A DNA stretch of 64,000 nt, taken from assembly GCA_910583875.1 (NCBI GenBank), contig CAJTXT010000002.1:352977-416976 (forward strand). Direction: 5' to 3'. The DNA comes from an uncultured Vampirovibrio sp. GTDB lineage: Bacteria > Cyanobacteriota > Vampirovibrionia > Gastranaerophilales > Gastranaerophilaceae. The position numbers were made by a program, and so were the translations under genes. Positions 8,406-18,323 of the stretch are shown in pieces; the stretch's first letter is position 1, and the number at the start of each line of letters is the position of its first letter. The notes under the pieces are model-generated. The model worked only from the letters and a program-made list of their open reading frames with translations, was not told the DNA's origin and did not search any database.

Positions 8406-10160
8406 TTATTTAATGTCTTTATAAGAACCTTTGAACTTATCTGTATATGATGTATGTAATAAGTGATGAGCTTTTTCGCTTCCGGGCTTGCCGCCTAAGC
8501 ATTCATCATAAAGTTTTATAATATCAGGATTTGTATGAGATTTTCTTAATTCAAGATTTTTATCTTCTTCATATAATCCTTGCGCACGTTTTTCTTTAAT
8601 TTTTGAATCCAAGCAACTTGTAGGTTGGCCGCCGCCATTTACACAACCTCCCGGGCAAGCCATAACTTCCAAAATATGATAATCAGATTTACCTGCAATA
8701 AGTTCTTGCAATGATTTTTCTGCTTCTTTTAATGTTGATACAACTCTTACTTTTACTTGAGTTCCTTTAATATCAACTATCATATCTTTAGTTCTGGATT
8801 CAGCATCAACACCTCTTAAAGGTGTAATATCAATGTTGCTTAATTCTTCACCTGTAACCATATTATAAGCAGTTCTTACAGCAGCTTCAGCTACACCGCC
8901 AGAAGCTCCAAATATAGTACCTGCACCTGTATACAATCCAAATGGTGAATCTGCTTTTTCATCTTTTAATTTCTTAAAGTCAATCCCAGCAGCTTTTATC
9001 ATTTTAGCAAATTCTTGAGTTGTTAAAACAATATCTGTTTCACCGAATAATTGTTCTCTTATTGCTTCATATTTCTTTGCCGTACAAGGCATTACAGAAA
9101 TAACTGCAATATTTTCTTTTGTATAGCCTTCGTAATAGTTAGGTAAGAACTCTTTAACAACAGGAGATAACATACCTTGAGGAGATTTACAAGTTGATAA
9201 ATGGTTGATTAACTCAGGGTGCTGAGTTTCAACATATCTTACCCAAGCAGGACAGCAAGATGTGAATAACGGAAGATTTTCGCCTTTTGTAAGTCTTCCT
9301 ACAAATTCATTTGCTTCTTCCATAATTGTTAAGTCTGCTGAGAAGTTTGTATCAAAAATCAAATCAAAACCTAATCTTCTTGCGGCTGCATATATTTTAC
9401 CGATAGTATTTTCACCTGCTTCAAGGTTAAATTCTTCGCCAAATGCAACTCTTACAGATGGAGCAAATTGAATAACAACTTTCTTCTCTTTGTTGTTGAT
9501 TAATTCCCAAGCTCTATCTATATCAGATTTTATTGACAATGCACCTGTCGGACATACGCTTTGACATTGACCGCAGAATACACAATCCACTTGAGATAAA
9601 TATCTTCCGTTCATAGGTGATACAACTGTATTTGAACCTCTGTTTACAAAACCTAAAACGCTATGACCTTGAAACTCACTACAAGCTCTTACACAAGCAC
9701 CGCAAAGAATACATTTTGATGGATCACGTACTATTGAAGGATTAAAATTATCAATAGGAAGATAATCTTTTTCTTCTAATTTCGGGAAACGAATATCTGT
9801 AATTCCGTATTCAGCCGCATATTTTTGAAGCTCGCAATTTCCTGATTTTTCGCAAGTTAAGCATTCTCTTTTATGGTTTGCAAGTAATAATTCAAGAATA
9901 GTTTTTCTTATTTTACGTACTTTATCGGAATTTGTTTGAATTTTAATACCTGCTCTCGGAGGCATTGTACAAGAAGCTTGAATTCCTCTGCCTTCTTGTT
10001 CAACGATGCACATTCTGCAAGCACCATATTGTGTTAAATCAGGACGGTGACAGAATGTAGGAACATCAAAACCGTTATTTCGAATTACTTCAAGCACCGT
10101 TTTTTCGTCGGTAAACTCAACTTCTATATTATTTATAAATAATGTTTTCTTATCACTCAT
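8406..10160 (-). CDS. hydA: [FeFe] hydrogenase catalytic subunit HydA (NADH/ferredoxin-dependent)
   Basis: 584 aa. Order of domains: a [2Fe-2S] ferredoxin domain (Cys37, 48, 51, 64), a NuoG-type His-Cys cluster motif (HKRECLTCEKSGNC), two [4Fe-4S] motifs (CILCGACVRAC, CVFCGQCQSVCP), the H-cluster domain with FTSCCPAWVRY, MPCTAKKYE and EVMACPGGCVNGGGQP, and a C-terminal small-subunit-like tail. All three H-cluster signatures (L1, L2, L3) are intact. It is the last gene of hydC-hydB-hydA. In such trimers the enzyme couples NADH and reduced ferredoxin oxidation to H2 evolution (electron confurcation), or runs in reverse. Cytoplasmic. The ATG is preceded by AAGGAAT. Confidence 0.96.
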   Translation of the reverse strand: MSDKKTLFINNIEVEFTDEKTVLEVIRNNGFDVPTFCHRPDLTQYGACRMCIVEQEGRGIQASCTMPPRAGIKIQTNSDKVRKIRKTILELLLANHKRECLTCEKSGNCELQKYAAEYGITDIRFPKLEEKDYLPIDNFNPSIVRDPSKCILCGACVRACSEFQGHSVLGFVNRGSNTVVSPMNGRYLSQVDCVFCGQCQSVCPTGALSIKSDIDRAWELINNKEKKVVIQFAPSVRVAFGEEFNLEAGENTIGKIYAAARRLGFDLIFDTNFSADLTIMEEANEFVGRLTKGENLPLFTSCCPAWVRYVETQHPELINHLSTCKSPQGMLSPVVKEFLPNYYEGYTKENIAVISVMPCTAKKYEAIREQLFGETDIVLTTQEFAKMIKAAGIDFKKLKDEKADSPFGLYTGAGTIFGASGGVAEAAVRTAYNMVTGEELSNIDITPLRGVDAESRTKDMIVDIKGTQVKVRVVSTLKEAEKSLQELIAGKSDYHILEVMACPGGCVNGGGQPTSCLDSKIKEKRAQGLYEEDKNLELRKSHTNPDIIKLYDECLGGKPGSEKAHHLLHTSYTDKFKGSYKDIK

Positions 10161-10183
10161 TTTATTAAATTCCTTATGTCTTT

Positions 10184-12043
10184 CTATTTGATTTCTATTG
10201 CTTTAAACGGACAATTATCAATACAAGCACCGCACTTAATACATTTATCTTGATTAATTTTGTGAGGTTCTTTTATTGTTCCTTCAATAGCACCTACAGG
10301 GCAATTTCTTGCACATTTTGTACATCCCTTACATTTATCTTCTTGAATTTCAAAATGTTTAAGTGCTTTACAAACACCCGCAGGACATTTTTTATCTTTA
10401 ATATGAGCAACATATTCATCTCTGAAATATTTTAATGTTGATAATACAGGGTTCGGAGCAGATTTACCAAGACCGCATAAAGAACCTTCTTTAATAACTT
10501 CTCCAAGTTCTTCAAGCGTATCTAAATCTTCCATTTTGCCCTGACCTCTAACTATTCTTTCAAGAATAGCAAGCATTTGTTTTGTACCTTCACGGCAAGG
10601 AGTACATTTACCGCAAGATTCATGCTGTGTAAAGTTCATAAAGAATCTTGCAACTTCTACTATACAAGTGTCTTCGTTCATAACAACAAGACCGCCTGAA
10701 CCTACCATTGCGCCTACTTTTTTCAACTGATCGTAGTCCATAGGCATATCTAAATGCTCTTCTGTTAAACATCCGCCAGAAGGCCCGCCTATTTGAACAG
10801 CTTTAAACTTTTTGCCGTTTCTGATTCCACCGCCCAAATCAAATACAATTTGTCTTAAAGTTGTATTCATCGGAACTTCGATTAAACCTGTATTATTAAC
10901 TTCACCTGTTAATGCAAATGTTTTTGTACCTTTTGAACCTTCTGTACCCATCGCACTAAACCATTCTGAACCGTTAGTAATAATTAAAGGTACATTCGCA
11001 AAAGTTTCAACATTGTTTAAAAGTGTAGGACGTTTAAATAAACCACATTCAGCCATGTGAATATTTTTAGGACGAGGCATACCTCTTTCACCTTCAATTG
11101 AAGCGATTAATGCTGATGATTCACCGCAAACAAATGCGCCTGCACCTTCTTTAATGTGAATATGGAAGCTGAAATTACTTCCCATAATATTTTTACCAAG
11201 AAGATTTCTTTCTTCAGCTGCTGCAATAGCCATTTTTAAACGTTTAATAGCTAACGGATATTCTGCACGAACATATATATAACCTTCATCAGCACCTACG
11301 GCGAAAGCTGCAATAGCCATACCTTCAAGAAGTTTATTAGGGTCATCTTCCATAACACTTCTATCCATAAATGCACCCGGGTCACCTTCATCACCGTTAC
11401 AAATTACATAAGACTTTCCGCCGCGATGTTGGTAAACACTTCTCCATTTTTTACCTGTAGCGAAACCGCCGCCGCCTCTTCCTCTAAGTCCTGATTTTTC
11501 TATTTCACTTATAACAAATTCTTGGTCATTTTCTTCCAATACTTTTGATAAAGCACTGTATGCACCTGCTGCAATTGCTTCATCCAAACTTTCAGGATTA
11601 ATTAAACCGCAATTTTTCATTGCTGTTCTTGTTTGTTTAGCATAGAAGTTCATTTCTTCATTGTTTACAACTTTGCTGTTTAATGCAGGGTCAACATATA
11701 ATAAACGTTCAACTATAGTATTGTTTTTTAATGAGTCATATATTTCTTCAACATCTTCTTTTTTTACATGAACATAAGTTAATTTTCTATCTGGAATTAC
11801 AACCAAACAGCCTTGTTCACAAAACCCAATACAACCTGTAGGAATAACGCTCATTTTATCTTCTTTTGTAAGAATATCAGCATTAGCGCCAAGTTCCTTA
11901 AATTTTTCAATCAAATCAAGAGCACCGTTTGCAAGACAACCTGTACTTGCGCATACAAGAATTCTTCTTCCTTGTTTATTAATAATCTCTTGAGCTTTTT
12001 TTTGCTCTTCTTTAATATCAACAGTTAATTTAATTTTTTCCAT
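10184..12043 (-). CDS. hydB: Hydrogenase NADH-binding subunit HydB (NuoF-like)
   Basis: 619 aa. An N-terminal thioredoxin-like [2Fe-2S] domain (CASTGCLANGA, GCIGFCEQGC) precedes the NuoF core, with the NADH/FMN loop GLRGRGGGGFATGKKW, CNGDEGDPGAFMDR and the cluster motif HESCGKCTPCREGT. Two C-terminal ferredoxin clusters follow (CKGCTKCARNCPVGA, CIKCGACIDNCP). This is the flavin subunit that oxidises NADH and splits or merges electrons between ferredoxin and the H-cluster chain. It lies between hydC and hydA with 1-base and 23-base gaps, clearly one operon. Length and domain order match bifurcating HydB/HndC proteins. Confidence 0.95.
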   Translation of the reverse strand: MEKIKLTVDIKEEQKKAQEIINKQGRRILVCASTGCLANGALDLIEKFKELGANADILTKEDKMSVIPTGCIGFCEQGCLVVIPDRKLTYVHVKKEDVEEIYDSLKNNTIVERLLYVDPALNSKVVNNEEMNFYAKQTRTAMKNCGLINPESLDEAIAAGAYSALSKVLEENDQEFVISEIEKSGLRGRGGGGFATGKKWRSVYQHRGGKSYVICNGDEGDPGAFMDRSVMEDDPNKLLEGMAIAAFAVGADEGYIYVRAEYPLAIKRLKMAIAAAEERNLLGKNIMGSNFSFHIHIKEGAGAFVCGESSALIASIEGERGMPRPKNIHMAECGLFKRPTLLNNVETFANVPLIITNGSEWFSAMGTEGSKGTKTFALTGEVNNTGLIEVPMNTTLRQIVFDLGGGIRNGKKFKAVQIGGPSGGCLTEEHLDMPMDYDQLKKVGAMVGSGGLVVMNEDTCIVEVARFFMNFTQHESCGKCTPCREGTKQMLAILERIVRGQGKMEDLDTLEELGEVIKEGSLCGLGKSAPNPVLSTLKYFRDEYVAHIKDKKCPAGVCKALKHFEIQEDKCKGCTKCARNCPVGAIEGTIKEPHKINQDKCIKCGACIDNCPFKAIEIK

Positions 12044-12044
12044 A

Positions 12045-12539
12045 TTACATATTCTCTTTCAATAAAGTATCAATAACAATTTCTACAGCATCCGGAGTCA
12101 TCTTCGGATATATTTTTTCGTTAATTACTATTGCAGGAGCTAAACTGCAAGCACCTAAACAGCTTACTGTTTCAAGAGAGAAAAGACCGTTATCTGTTGT
12201 CATTTTTCCGTCAGTTAATTTTATTTTATTTTTAACTGCTTCAAGAACAGGCATTGAGCCTCTAACGTGGCATGCGGTTCCATCGCAGACTTTAATTTCA
12301 TATTTACCTTTTGGTTCTAATGAAAATTGAGCATAAAAAGTTGCAACACCAAGTACAGTTGCCGGTGAAATTCCTTCTACTTTTGTACCTATGTATATCA
12401 TAGCTTCTTCAGGTAAATATTTGTATATTTCCTGTACTCTTTGAAGCATTGCAATCAAATATGATTTTTTACCTTCATACGCATTAATAATTTCATCAAG
12501 TTTCCTCGTATCTACTGATGAGGGAGCTTCTACAACCAT
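12045..12539 (-). CDS. hydC: Hydrogenase [2Fe-2S] subunit HydC (NuoE-like)
   Basis: About 164 aa. A thioredoxin-fold [2Fe-2S] protein of the NuoE/HndA family. Cluster ligands are in CDGTACHVRGS and CLGACSLAPAIVI. An in-frame ATG lies 42 bases further upstream (12581), but AGGAGG is correctly placed before the ATG at 12539 and the family normally begins near there, so I choose 12539. It is the first gene of the hydCBA operon. It passes electrons between the HydB flavin and the other clusters. The TPR gene is divergent, leaving about 185 bases of intergenic DNA for both promoters. Confidence 0.93.
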   Translation of the reverse strand: MVVEAPSSVDTRKLDEIINAYEGKKSYLIAMLQRVQEIYKYLPEEAMIYIGTKVEGISPATVLGVATFYAQFSLEPKGKYEIKVCDGTACHVRGSMPVLEAVKNKIKLTDGKMTTDNGLFSLETVSCLGACSLAPAIVINEKIYPKMTPDAVEIVIDTLLKENM

Positions 12540-12723
12540 TAGTTTCCTCCTATTCTGTGCAGTTGAATTATATTTGTACATTATAACATTAACAAAAATT
12601 TTAGGGAAAGTATTTTTAGTTTTTTTAAGGTGATTAATTATAATATATTAACTCGTATTTACTATATGCAGAATCTTATACTTGGTATAAAATAAAATGT
12701 AAGATTAAGGAGACTAGTCGTTT

Positions 12724-14844
12724 ATGAAAAAATTAGTATGGCTTTTAGTAAGCATTTTATTAATACAAAATTATGCGTTTTCTCAAACTGTATATGATGA
12801 AAATTATCAAGAAAGTCCTAATTATATTCAAGGTTCAAAATATCTTGCAAATTCACAATATTCAAGCGCAATTAATGAATTTAAAAAGGCATTAAGAACA
12901 AATCCAAATGATTCTTCTTCTCTAATAGGTCTTTTTAATTCTTATAATATGAGGGCTCAATATTATAATAATGTTGTAAAAGCTGTAGATAACGCTATTT
13001 CAGATTTAAAATCATCTATATTTTTTGTTAAATATTTCTCAAACGGAAGTACTATTTCGCCACAAACACTTGCTGCTATTGAGAAAAATTTAGCAATTTT
13101 AGAAAGTAACTCTAAACAACCTATAACAGCTGATACAAGATTTAATAATGCAAAAACATCAAGAACAAAAGGCGAATTTGCAGCAGCTGCTTATGATTAC
13201 TATCAACTTGTAAATAACGAAAAGTATAAGGTAGAAGCTAATTGCGGAATCGGTGATATATATAAAATCTTTAATAGACCTGATATGGCATTAAGATTTT
13301 ATCAAAACGCACTTGTTTTTTCTCCTGATAATACTGATATTCACTTAAAGCTAGCTAGAACTTATGAACAATTAAATGATTTTACATCCTCTTTAAATGA
13401 ATATAGCTTAGCTTTAAAAAACTCTTCAGAAAACGAAGATATTTTAAACTCTTTAGAAAAAATATGGCAGAAAAAAGTTGATGAAACGCCGAAAGATGCA
13501 GAAGCACACGCAAATCTTGGTGTTGTATATCAAAAACAAAAAAGATATATTGAAGCTTTAACAGAATATAAAAAAGCGGAAGCGCTTAACCCTTCAAATA
13601 TAAATACCAAAATAAATATAGGTACTTTATACCAAGAACAAAAAAATTATGAAGCAGCTTTAAACACATATAATGCTATTCTTCAACTTCAGCCGCAAAA
13701 TACCGATGTTATGGTATTTAAAGCAGAGTGCTTAAAAGGCTTAAAAAGAAATGAAGAAGCTATTGCTCTTTATAAATCTGTTTTAAATTTAAAACCAAAT
13801 AATACAACTGCAAAAGCTGAACTGTTTGACCTTTTAAAAGATACAATGCCAGCTGAACAAGTTCTTGATTTCTTATATAAGAATGTTCAAAATAGTCCGA
13901 TGAATGCTGATTCTTATTACGAATTTGCTTATGAATTGCATAAAGCAAATAAAATTGATGATGCAATTGTTTATTACACTCAAACAATCAAACTTGATAA
14001 TAAAAAAATTGACGCATATATAAATCTTTCTCAAGCATACAGACAAAAGAAGGATTACAATAATGCTTATGATGTAATTCAAAAAGCTATGGCAATTGAA
14101 CCGAATAACCAGTTGGTAAAGAAACAACACGATTTAGTTGCAAAAGAATATGCTGCAAATAACTATACAATAGCTTCAAATGCACTTCAAAGCGGTGACT
14201 ATAACAAAGCTATAGCTGAATATATGAAAATAAATCCTCCAACATCTGATTCTCTAATAGGGATTGCTGCTTGCTATCAATCAATGAAAGATTACCAAAA
14301 AGCTATTGAATACTATAAAAAAGCTATGGAACTTGATACTAAAAATAGTGACATTCCATATTACATAGCTTCATTATTTGCTGATTCAAACAATTTTGAG
14401 CAAGCAAAGGTTTATGCTGATATGTCACTTGCAAAAAATCCAGCAAATACAAAAGCAAAAGAAATTATTGATTATGTGAATGCAAAAGAAGTTGAAAAAC
14501 AGTTAGCAAAAGCTGTTGAATTGTATGATTCTCAAAAATACAATGAAGCAATAGCCTTGTTTGATAAGGTATTAAAAATAGAACCTTCTAATGCAACTGT
14601 ATATTATTACCGTGCAATGTCATTTGATGCTTTAAACAATTATCAAAAAGCAATTGCAGATTATAAAGCTACATTAAAATATGCACCTGATATGGTAATT
14701 GCTTACTATTCTTTAGGTGTTGACTACGATGCTATTGAAAATTATGCAGGTGCAAAAGAAAGTTATCAAAAATATGTAGAATTAAGCAATGAAGACAATG
14801 ACTTTAAGAAATATGCACAAAGCAGAATTAATGAGATTAAGTAA
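12724..14844 (+). CDS. Secreted tetratricopeptide (TPR) repeat protein
   Basis: 706 aa. A signal peptide (MKKLVWLLVSILLIQNYAFS) is followed by a long array of TPR motifs, about 12-14 by eye, such as YSSAINEFKKALRTNPND, YIEALTEYKKAEALNPSN, YQKAIEYYKKAMELDTKN and YQKAIADYKATLKYAPDM. No catalytic domain is visible. TPR solenoids scaffold protein-protein contacts; with a signal peptide this one should act in the periplasm or at the outer membrane. The ribosome-binding site AAGGAG precedes ATG. The stop codon overlaps the dus start (TAATG), so translation may be coupled. The specific partner is unknown. Confidence 0.85.
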   Translation: MKKLVWLLVSILLIQNYAFSQTVYDENYQESPNYIQGSKYLANSQYSSAINEFKKALRTNPNDSSSLIGLFNSYNMRAQYYNNVVKAVDNAISDLKSSIFFVKYFSNGSTISPQTLAAIEKNLAILESNSKQPITADTRFNNAKTSRTKGEFAAAAYDYYQLVNNEKYKVEANCGIGDIYKIFNRPDMALRFYQNALVFSPDNTDIHLKLARTYEQLNDFTSSLNEYSLALKNSSENEDILNSLEKIWQKKVDETPKDAEAHANLGVVYQKQKRYIEALTEYKKAEALNPSNINTKINIGTLYQEQKNYEAALNTYNAILQLQPQNTDVMVFKAECLKGLKRNEEAIALYKSVLNLKPNNTTAKAELFDLLKDTMPAEQVLDFLYKNVQNSPMNADSYYEFAYELHKANKIDDAIVYYTQTIKLDNKKIDAYINLSQAYRQKKDYNNAYDVIQKAMAIEPNNQLVKKQHDLVAKEYAANNYTIASNALQSGDYNKAIAEYMKINPPTSDSLIGIAACYQSMKDYQKAIEYYKKAMELDTKNSDIPYYIASLFADSNNFEQAKVYADMSLAKNPANTKAKEIIDYVNAKEVEKQLAKAVELYDSQKYNEAIALFDKVLKIEPSNATVYYYRAMSFDALNNYQKAIADYKATLKYAPDMVIAYYSLGVDYDAIENYAGAKESYQKYVELSNEDNDFKKYAQSRINEIK

Positions 14845-15836
14845 TGGAAGCAATATCTGAAAAAAATCAAATTAAAATAGGCAATGTTATAATAAATAGC
14901 AGAGTTTCGCTTGCGCCGCTTGCCGGAATAACAGATTTTGTTTTAAGGCAATTAATAAGAGAATACTCATCAACATGCCTGCTTACAACCGAAATGATTA
15001 GTTCAGAAGCTTTAGTTCAAAGACCGGATTGTAATATTACCTTTACAAATGAAAAAGAAGCCCCTGCAGCTTTTCAAATAGAAGGTCATAAACCGGAACT
15101 AATGGCAAAATCCGCTAAAATATTAGAACAAAAAGCCTCAATAATAGATATAAATATGGGATGTCCTATAAATAAAATAGTAAAAGGTAATGACGGATGT
15201 TCTTTAATGAAAAACCCGGAGCTTGCAAAAGATATTGTTTTAGCCGTAAAAGAAGCAGTAAATATTCCGATAACTTGTAAATTTCGCTTGGGCTGGAGTC
15301 AAGATACTAAAAATTTTGTAGAATTTGCTCAAATGCTTCAAGAAGCAGGCGTCAGCGCTGTTACTGTTCATGGTCGAACACGCTCCCAAATGTATGCAGG
15401 TAATGCAGACTGGGCTGAAATTGCAAAATTAAAAGGTGAAATTGATATTCCATACTTTGCAAACGGTGATGTTATAAGCCCACAAAGTGCAAAAGAATGT
15501 CTCGAAATTTCAAAAGCAGACGGAGTTGCTATAGGCAGAGCTGCAATGGGTGATTTATCACTAATTAGCAGAATAGAAAAATACTTAAAGGAAGGTGTTT
15601 TAATTCCAGAGCCAAATTTAAAAGAAAAAATTTCAATGCTCAAAAAACACTTAGATTTTCAAATAGCATTTAGAGGTGAAGAAACTGGTATAAAGTTCTT
15701 TAGAAAATTCTACCCCTGCTATATAAGAAATATACGAGGCGGCGGAGAGTATAGACATAAATTAGTAACCGAATTAAATTACCAAAATATAACTGCGATA
15801 CTGGATGAAATTTTACAAAATGCAGACAATGAATAA
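14844..15836 (+). CDS. dus: tRNA-dihydrouridine synthase
   Basis: 330 aa. An FMN-dependent TIM-barrel enzyme that reduces uridines in the tRNA D-loop. Signatures: LAPLAGITDFVLRQL at the N-terminus, the catalytic-loop motif INMGCPINKIVKGNDGCSL (with the proton-donor Cys), CKFRLGW, TVHGRTRSQMYAG, and GVAIGRAAMGD for phosphate binding. Length is typical of the DusB/NifR3 branch. Its ATG overlaps the stop of the TPR gene, and it overlaps the downstream GIY-YIG gene by 8 bases, so the three form an operon. Confidence 0.95.
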   Translation: MEAISEKNQIKIGNVIINSRVSLAPLAGITDFVLRQLIREYSSTCLLTTEMISSEALVQRPDCNITFTNEKEAPAAFQIEGHKPELMAKSAKILEQKASIIDINMGCPINKIVKGNDGCSLMKNPELAKDIVLAVKEAVNIPITCKFRLGWSQDTKNFVEFAQMLQEAGVSAVTVHGRTRSQMYAGNADWAEIAKLKGEIDIPYFANGDVISPQSAKECLEISKADGVAIGRAAMGDLSLISRIEKYLKEGVLIPEPNLKEKISMLKKHLDFQIAFRGEETGIKFFRKFYPCYIRNIRGGGEYRHKLVTELNYQNITAILDEILQNADNE

Positions 15837-16080
15837 AAAATATTATGTTTACATTATTCTAACCGTAAATAATAAATTATATTGCGGCTATACGGATAAT
15901 GTAGAAAAAAGATATAAACTGCATTGTGAAGGAAAAGGCGCAAAATATACAAGAGCAAATAAACCGTTAAAACTTGTATACACAAAAGAATTTGAAACGA
16001 AACAAGAAGCTCAAAAAGAAGAATATAGAATAAAACAGCTCTCTCGAAAAGAGAAAGAGCTGCTTATTAATCAAGTATAA
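15829..16080 (+). CDS. GIY-YIG nuclease-fold protein (UPF0213-like)
   Basis: About 83 aa from the ATG at 15829, which overlaps the dus stop; longer in-frame starts exist at 15805 and 15820. The GIY-YIG fold is seen as YYVYIILTVNNKLYCGYTDN, with the conserved Arg in VEKRYKLH and the C-terminal EEYRIKQLSRKEKELLI. Stand-alone domains of this size belong to the YhbQ/UPF0213 group, proposed as DNA-end or repair nucleases but mostly uncharacterised. In this copy the first tripeptide reads VYI and the second CGY, a common variant. Fold is confident; the activity is unproven. Confidence 0.85.
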   Translation: MNKKYYVYIILTVNNKLYCGYTDNVEKRYKLHCEGKGAKYTRANKPLKLVYTKEFETKQEAQKEEYRIKQLSRKEKELLINQV

Positions 16081-16083
16081 TTT

Positions 16084-16506
16084 TTATTTTAAAATTTCAC
16101 CTAAAGATTTTCCGACTTTTTCCTCAATAGCTGTAATAAATTGAGCTACATCTGTATTTACTTTTGCACCTGTTTTTAAAGCAGGAAGATGGTCTGTTCC
16201 CATTGCAAGTTTTGTAAATCTTTCAGCATCATCTTTTGTAAAATCTTGAATTATTTTTGTAAATGGAGCCAAAATTCCCTTTAAATAACCACTGCCTTGT
16301 TCTGCATCTTTTGGAATAACACCAGCAACATTAAAATCATCAAATGGTTTTATAACAGTATCTTTAAATTGTCTAGCAATATCTTTTACTGCCACCCCTT
16401 TTTCGAAAACATCTTTAGGCTGGGCATATTTAGTTACGCCTTGTTGTAATTTTGTATTTTTTATTCCTTTTACAAATTGAGAGGATATGTTTGAAAATAC
16501 GCGCAT
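16084..16506 (-). CDS. Hypothetical protein
   Basis: 140 aa, no family recognised. The N-terminus (MRVFSNISSQFVKGIKN) loosely resembles the SFKG-type tag of other genes in the window. The rest is a mix of amphipathic helices with no cysteines, no signal peptide and no membrane segment. AAGGAG lies just upstream of the ATG on the minus strand, supporting the start. It is convergent with the GIY-YIG gene, and separated from queH upstream by about 77 bases. Confidence 0.65.
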   Translation of the reverse strand: MRVFSNISSQFVKGIKNTKLQQGVTKYAQPKDVFEKGVAVKDIARQFKDTVIKPFDDFNVAGVIPKDAEQGSGYLKGILAPFTKIIQDFTKDDAERFTKLAMGTDHLPALKTGAKVNTDVAQFITAIEEKVGKSLGEILK

Positions 16507-16583
16507 ATAAACTCCTTTTATAACAATAATCTCACATATATAAAAAATAACAATAATAAAAATTGCTTTAAATCGATAAAATA

Positions 16584-17126
16584 TTAAGAAAATATACTAA
16601 ATTCACATCCACAATAATTTTGACGGTAAAAATTTTCTTCTTTTGCAATTTGCATAGTTTTTAAAAAGCCATTTTCTTTTTTAAAATCAATATCTAAAAA
16701 AGTAAGTTCATATTTATCAGCAAGTTCTTTAGCTATTTCAAATATGACTTTGGATTGTTTGTGAGGGCTGACAGTTAATGTTGTTGTAAAATATTGATAT
16801 TCTAATTTAAAAGCTTTCAAAGCAGTAAATAATAATCTATATTCAAAACATCTCGAACAGCGCTTACCTCGCTCCGGTTCATTTTCAAGCCCTGCTATGC
16901 AATTATACCAGCCTTCTGCATCTTGTTTTTCAACAATTAATTCTATATTTTTTTTCTTTGCGTAAGAAATAAGCTCATTCAATCGTCTATCAAATTCTTC
17001 TTGAGGAAAAATATTAGGATTAAAGAAATAGAGTACAGGATTGTACCCCATTTCTCTTAATTTTTCTATAGGATAAGCACTACAAACAGCACAGCAAGCA
17101 TGAACAAGAACATTTTTACTAGTCAT
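16584..17126 (-). CDS. queH: Epoxyqueuosine reductase QueH
   Basis: 180 aa (DUF208 family). It carries the conserved cysteine sets HACCAVCS at the N-terminus, GKRCSRCFEYRL in the middle and NYCGCEFS at the C-terminus, which bind an Fe-S cluster and a second metal in QueH. It also has the LTVSPHKQS motif. It reduces epoxyqueuosine to queuosine in tRNA, the last step of queuosine synthesis, as the cobalamin-independent counterpart of QueG. The start overlaps the end of the upstream VKOR-DsbA gene by 8 bases, so they are co-transcribed. Confidence 0.93.
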   Translation of the reverse strand: MTSKNVLVHACCAVCSAYPIEKLREMGYNPVLYFFNPNIFPQEEFDRRLNELISYAKKKNIELIVEKQDAEGWYNCIAGLENEPERGKRCSRCFEYRLLFTALKAFKLEYQYFTTTLTVSPHKQSKVIFEIAKELADKYELTFLDIDFKKENGFLKTMQIAKEENFYRQNYCGCEFSIFS

Positions 17127-18315
17127 GATTTGGTTTTTCTCTGCCGCCTTGTTCTAAAACAATTTGTTTCAACTCAGGATATGATCCGCCCGAGCCTAAA
17201 ATTCTCTTTATACCTATAAACATGGTTGGAGTGCCATTAACTTCTTTTGAATCTGCATCTTTAACAGCTTCAATAACTTTATTTTTAATTTCTTCACTAT
17301 TAGCATCCTCTTTCAATTTTTTAATATCAAAATCAAGAAGACGCGCTTGCTCTATAATTTCTTTCTCAGTTTCAGGAGCTTGTTCAAATAATACATCCGC
17401 CATTTGCCAATACATATTCTGTTTTTGAGCTGCAAGAGCATAACGAGCTTTTAAACATGAACTTTTATGTCCCTCAAATTTCATATTATGATTACATACT
17501 TGTTCTAATGGTAAATTATGCTGAACAACTTTAACATTCTCAAATTCAGAAACAATTCTATGTAAATATACTTGAGCCATAAAACATCCGCCGCAATTAA
17601 AGTCCATATATTCATGAATTACAAGTTCTGCATCTTTAGGACCAAGCTCATTTTCACTTGCAAAAGCTTCATAGTTTTTAAACTCCTTTTTTAATTGCAT
17701 TTGTCTTGCAATCTGTGGTGCTAAAACATTTGAAATAGAAGTATAAAAAAGTATTCCTATAGCCGATAACAATATAACACCAAACGCAATTGCATAACGC
17801 GGTACTTTTATTGCTTCAATAAAGTCACTAAATGAAGTTTTTATTTCACTAATTATAGAAACTCCTTTTGTTTTAGAACTAATAGCTATTAATAAATCAG
17901 TAAAATATGTCATAAAACAGAAGATACATATAGAATCTATTTTAAATACGGAAATACAACCTAATATCATCGAAAGTATGAAAGAAATAAGTCCAACAAC
18001 AAATATATAAGATGTCGGATTTTTAAATACTTTTAAGAAACCAAGAAATTTTATATTCTGCAGCTTATCTACATATGTCATAAATAAGAAAAATAAATAT
18101 AATATAACACCCCATATAGCTAACGGAACACCAAAAAATTGAGAATATGGAGTTCTTGCAACACCATCACAATCCATTGAATCATTAATAGCACATATAC
18201 TTGGTTTTGCATCTACCGCAAAATTTGCATTGTAATAAACCAGACATAATTCTATAGAAAGTGCTAAACCTATTAAAGGCAAAATTGTAAGTAGAATTCT
18301 TTTTGTTTTTGTCAT
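17119..18315 (-). CDS. VKOR-DsbA (thioredoxin) fusion, disulfide-forming membrane protein
   Basis: 398 aa. The N-terminal half is a four- to five-helix VKOR domain with the shuttle cysteines Cys41 and Cys49 (SICAINDSMDC) and the active-site pair CIFC (130-133). After a membrane segment near 178-193 comes a DsbA/DsbG-like thioredoxin domain with CGGC at 241-244 and a cis-Pro loop VNGTPTMFIG. VKOR reoxidises the thioredoxin domain and passes electrons to quinone, making disulfides in the envelope. Such fusions are known from cyanobacteria and relatives. In an anaerobe the final acceptor is not obvious. It follows korB and overlaps queH. Confidence 0.93.
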   Translation of the reverse strand: MTKTKRILLTILPLIGLALSIELCLVYYNANFAVDAKPSICAINDSMDCDGVARTPYSQFFGVPLAIWGVILYLFFLFMTYVDKLQNIKFLGFLKVFKNPTSYIFVVGLISFILSMILGCISVFKIDSICIFCFMTYFTDLLIAISSKTKGVSIISEIKTSFSDFIEAIKVPRYAIAFGVILLSAIGILFYTSISNVLAPQIARQMQLKKEFKNYEAFASENELGPKDAELVIHEYMDFNCGGCFMAQVYLHRIVSEFENVKVVQHNLPLEQVCNHNMKFEGHKSSCLKARYALAAQKQNMYWQMADVLFEQAPETEKEIIEQARLLDFDIKKLKEDANSEEIKNKVIEAVKDADSKEVNGTPTMFIGIKRILGSGGSYPELKQIVLEQGGREKPNHD

Positions 18316-18323
18316 TATATCAC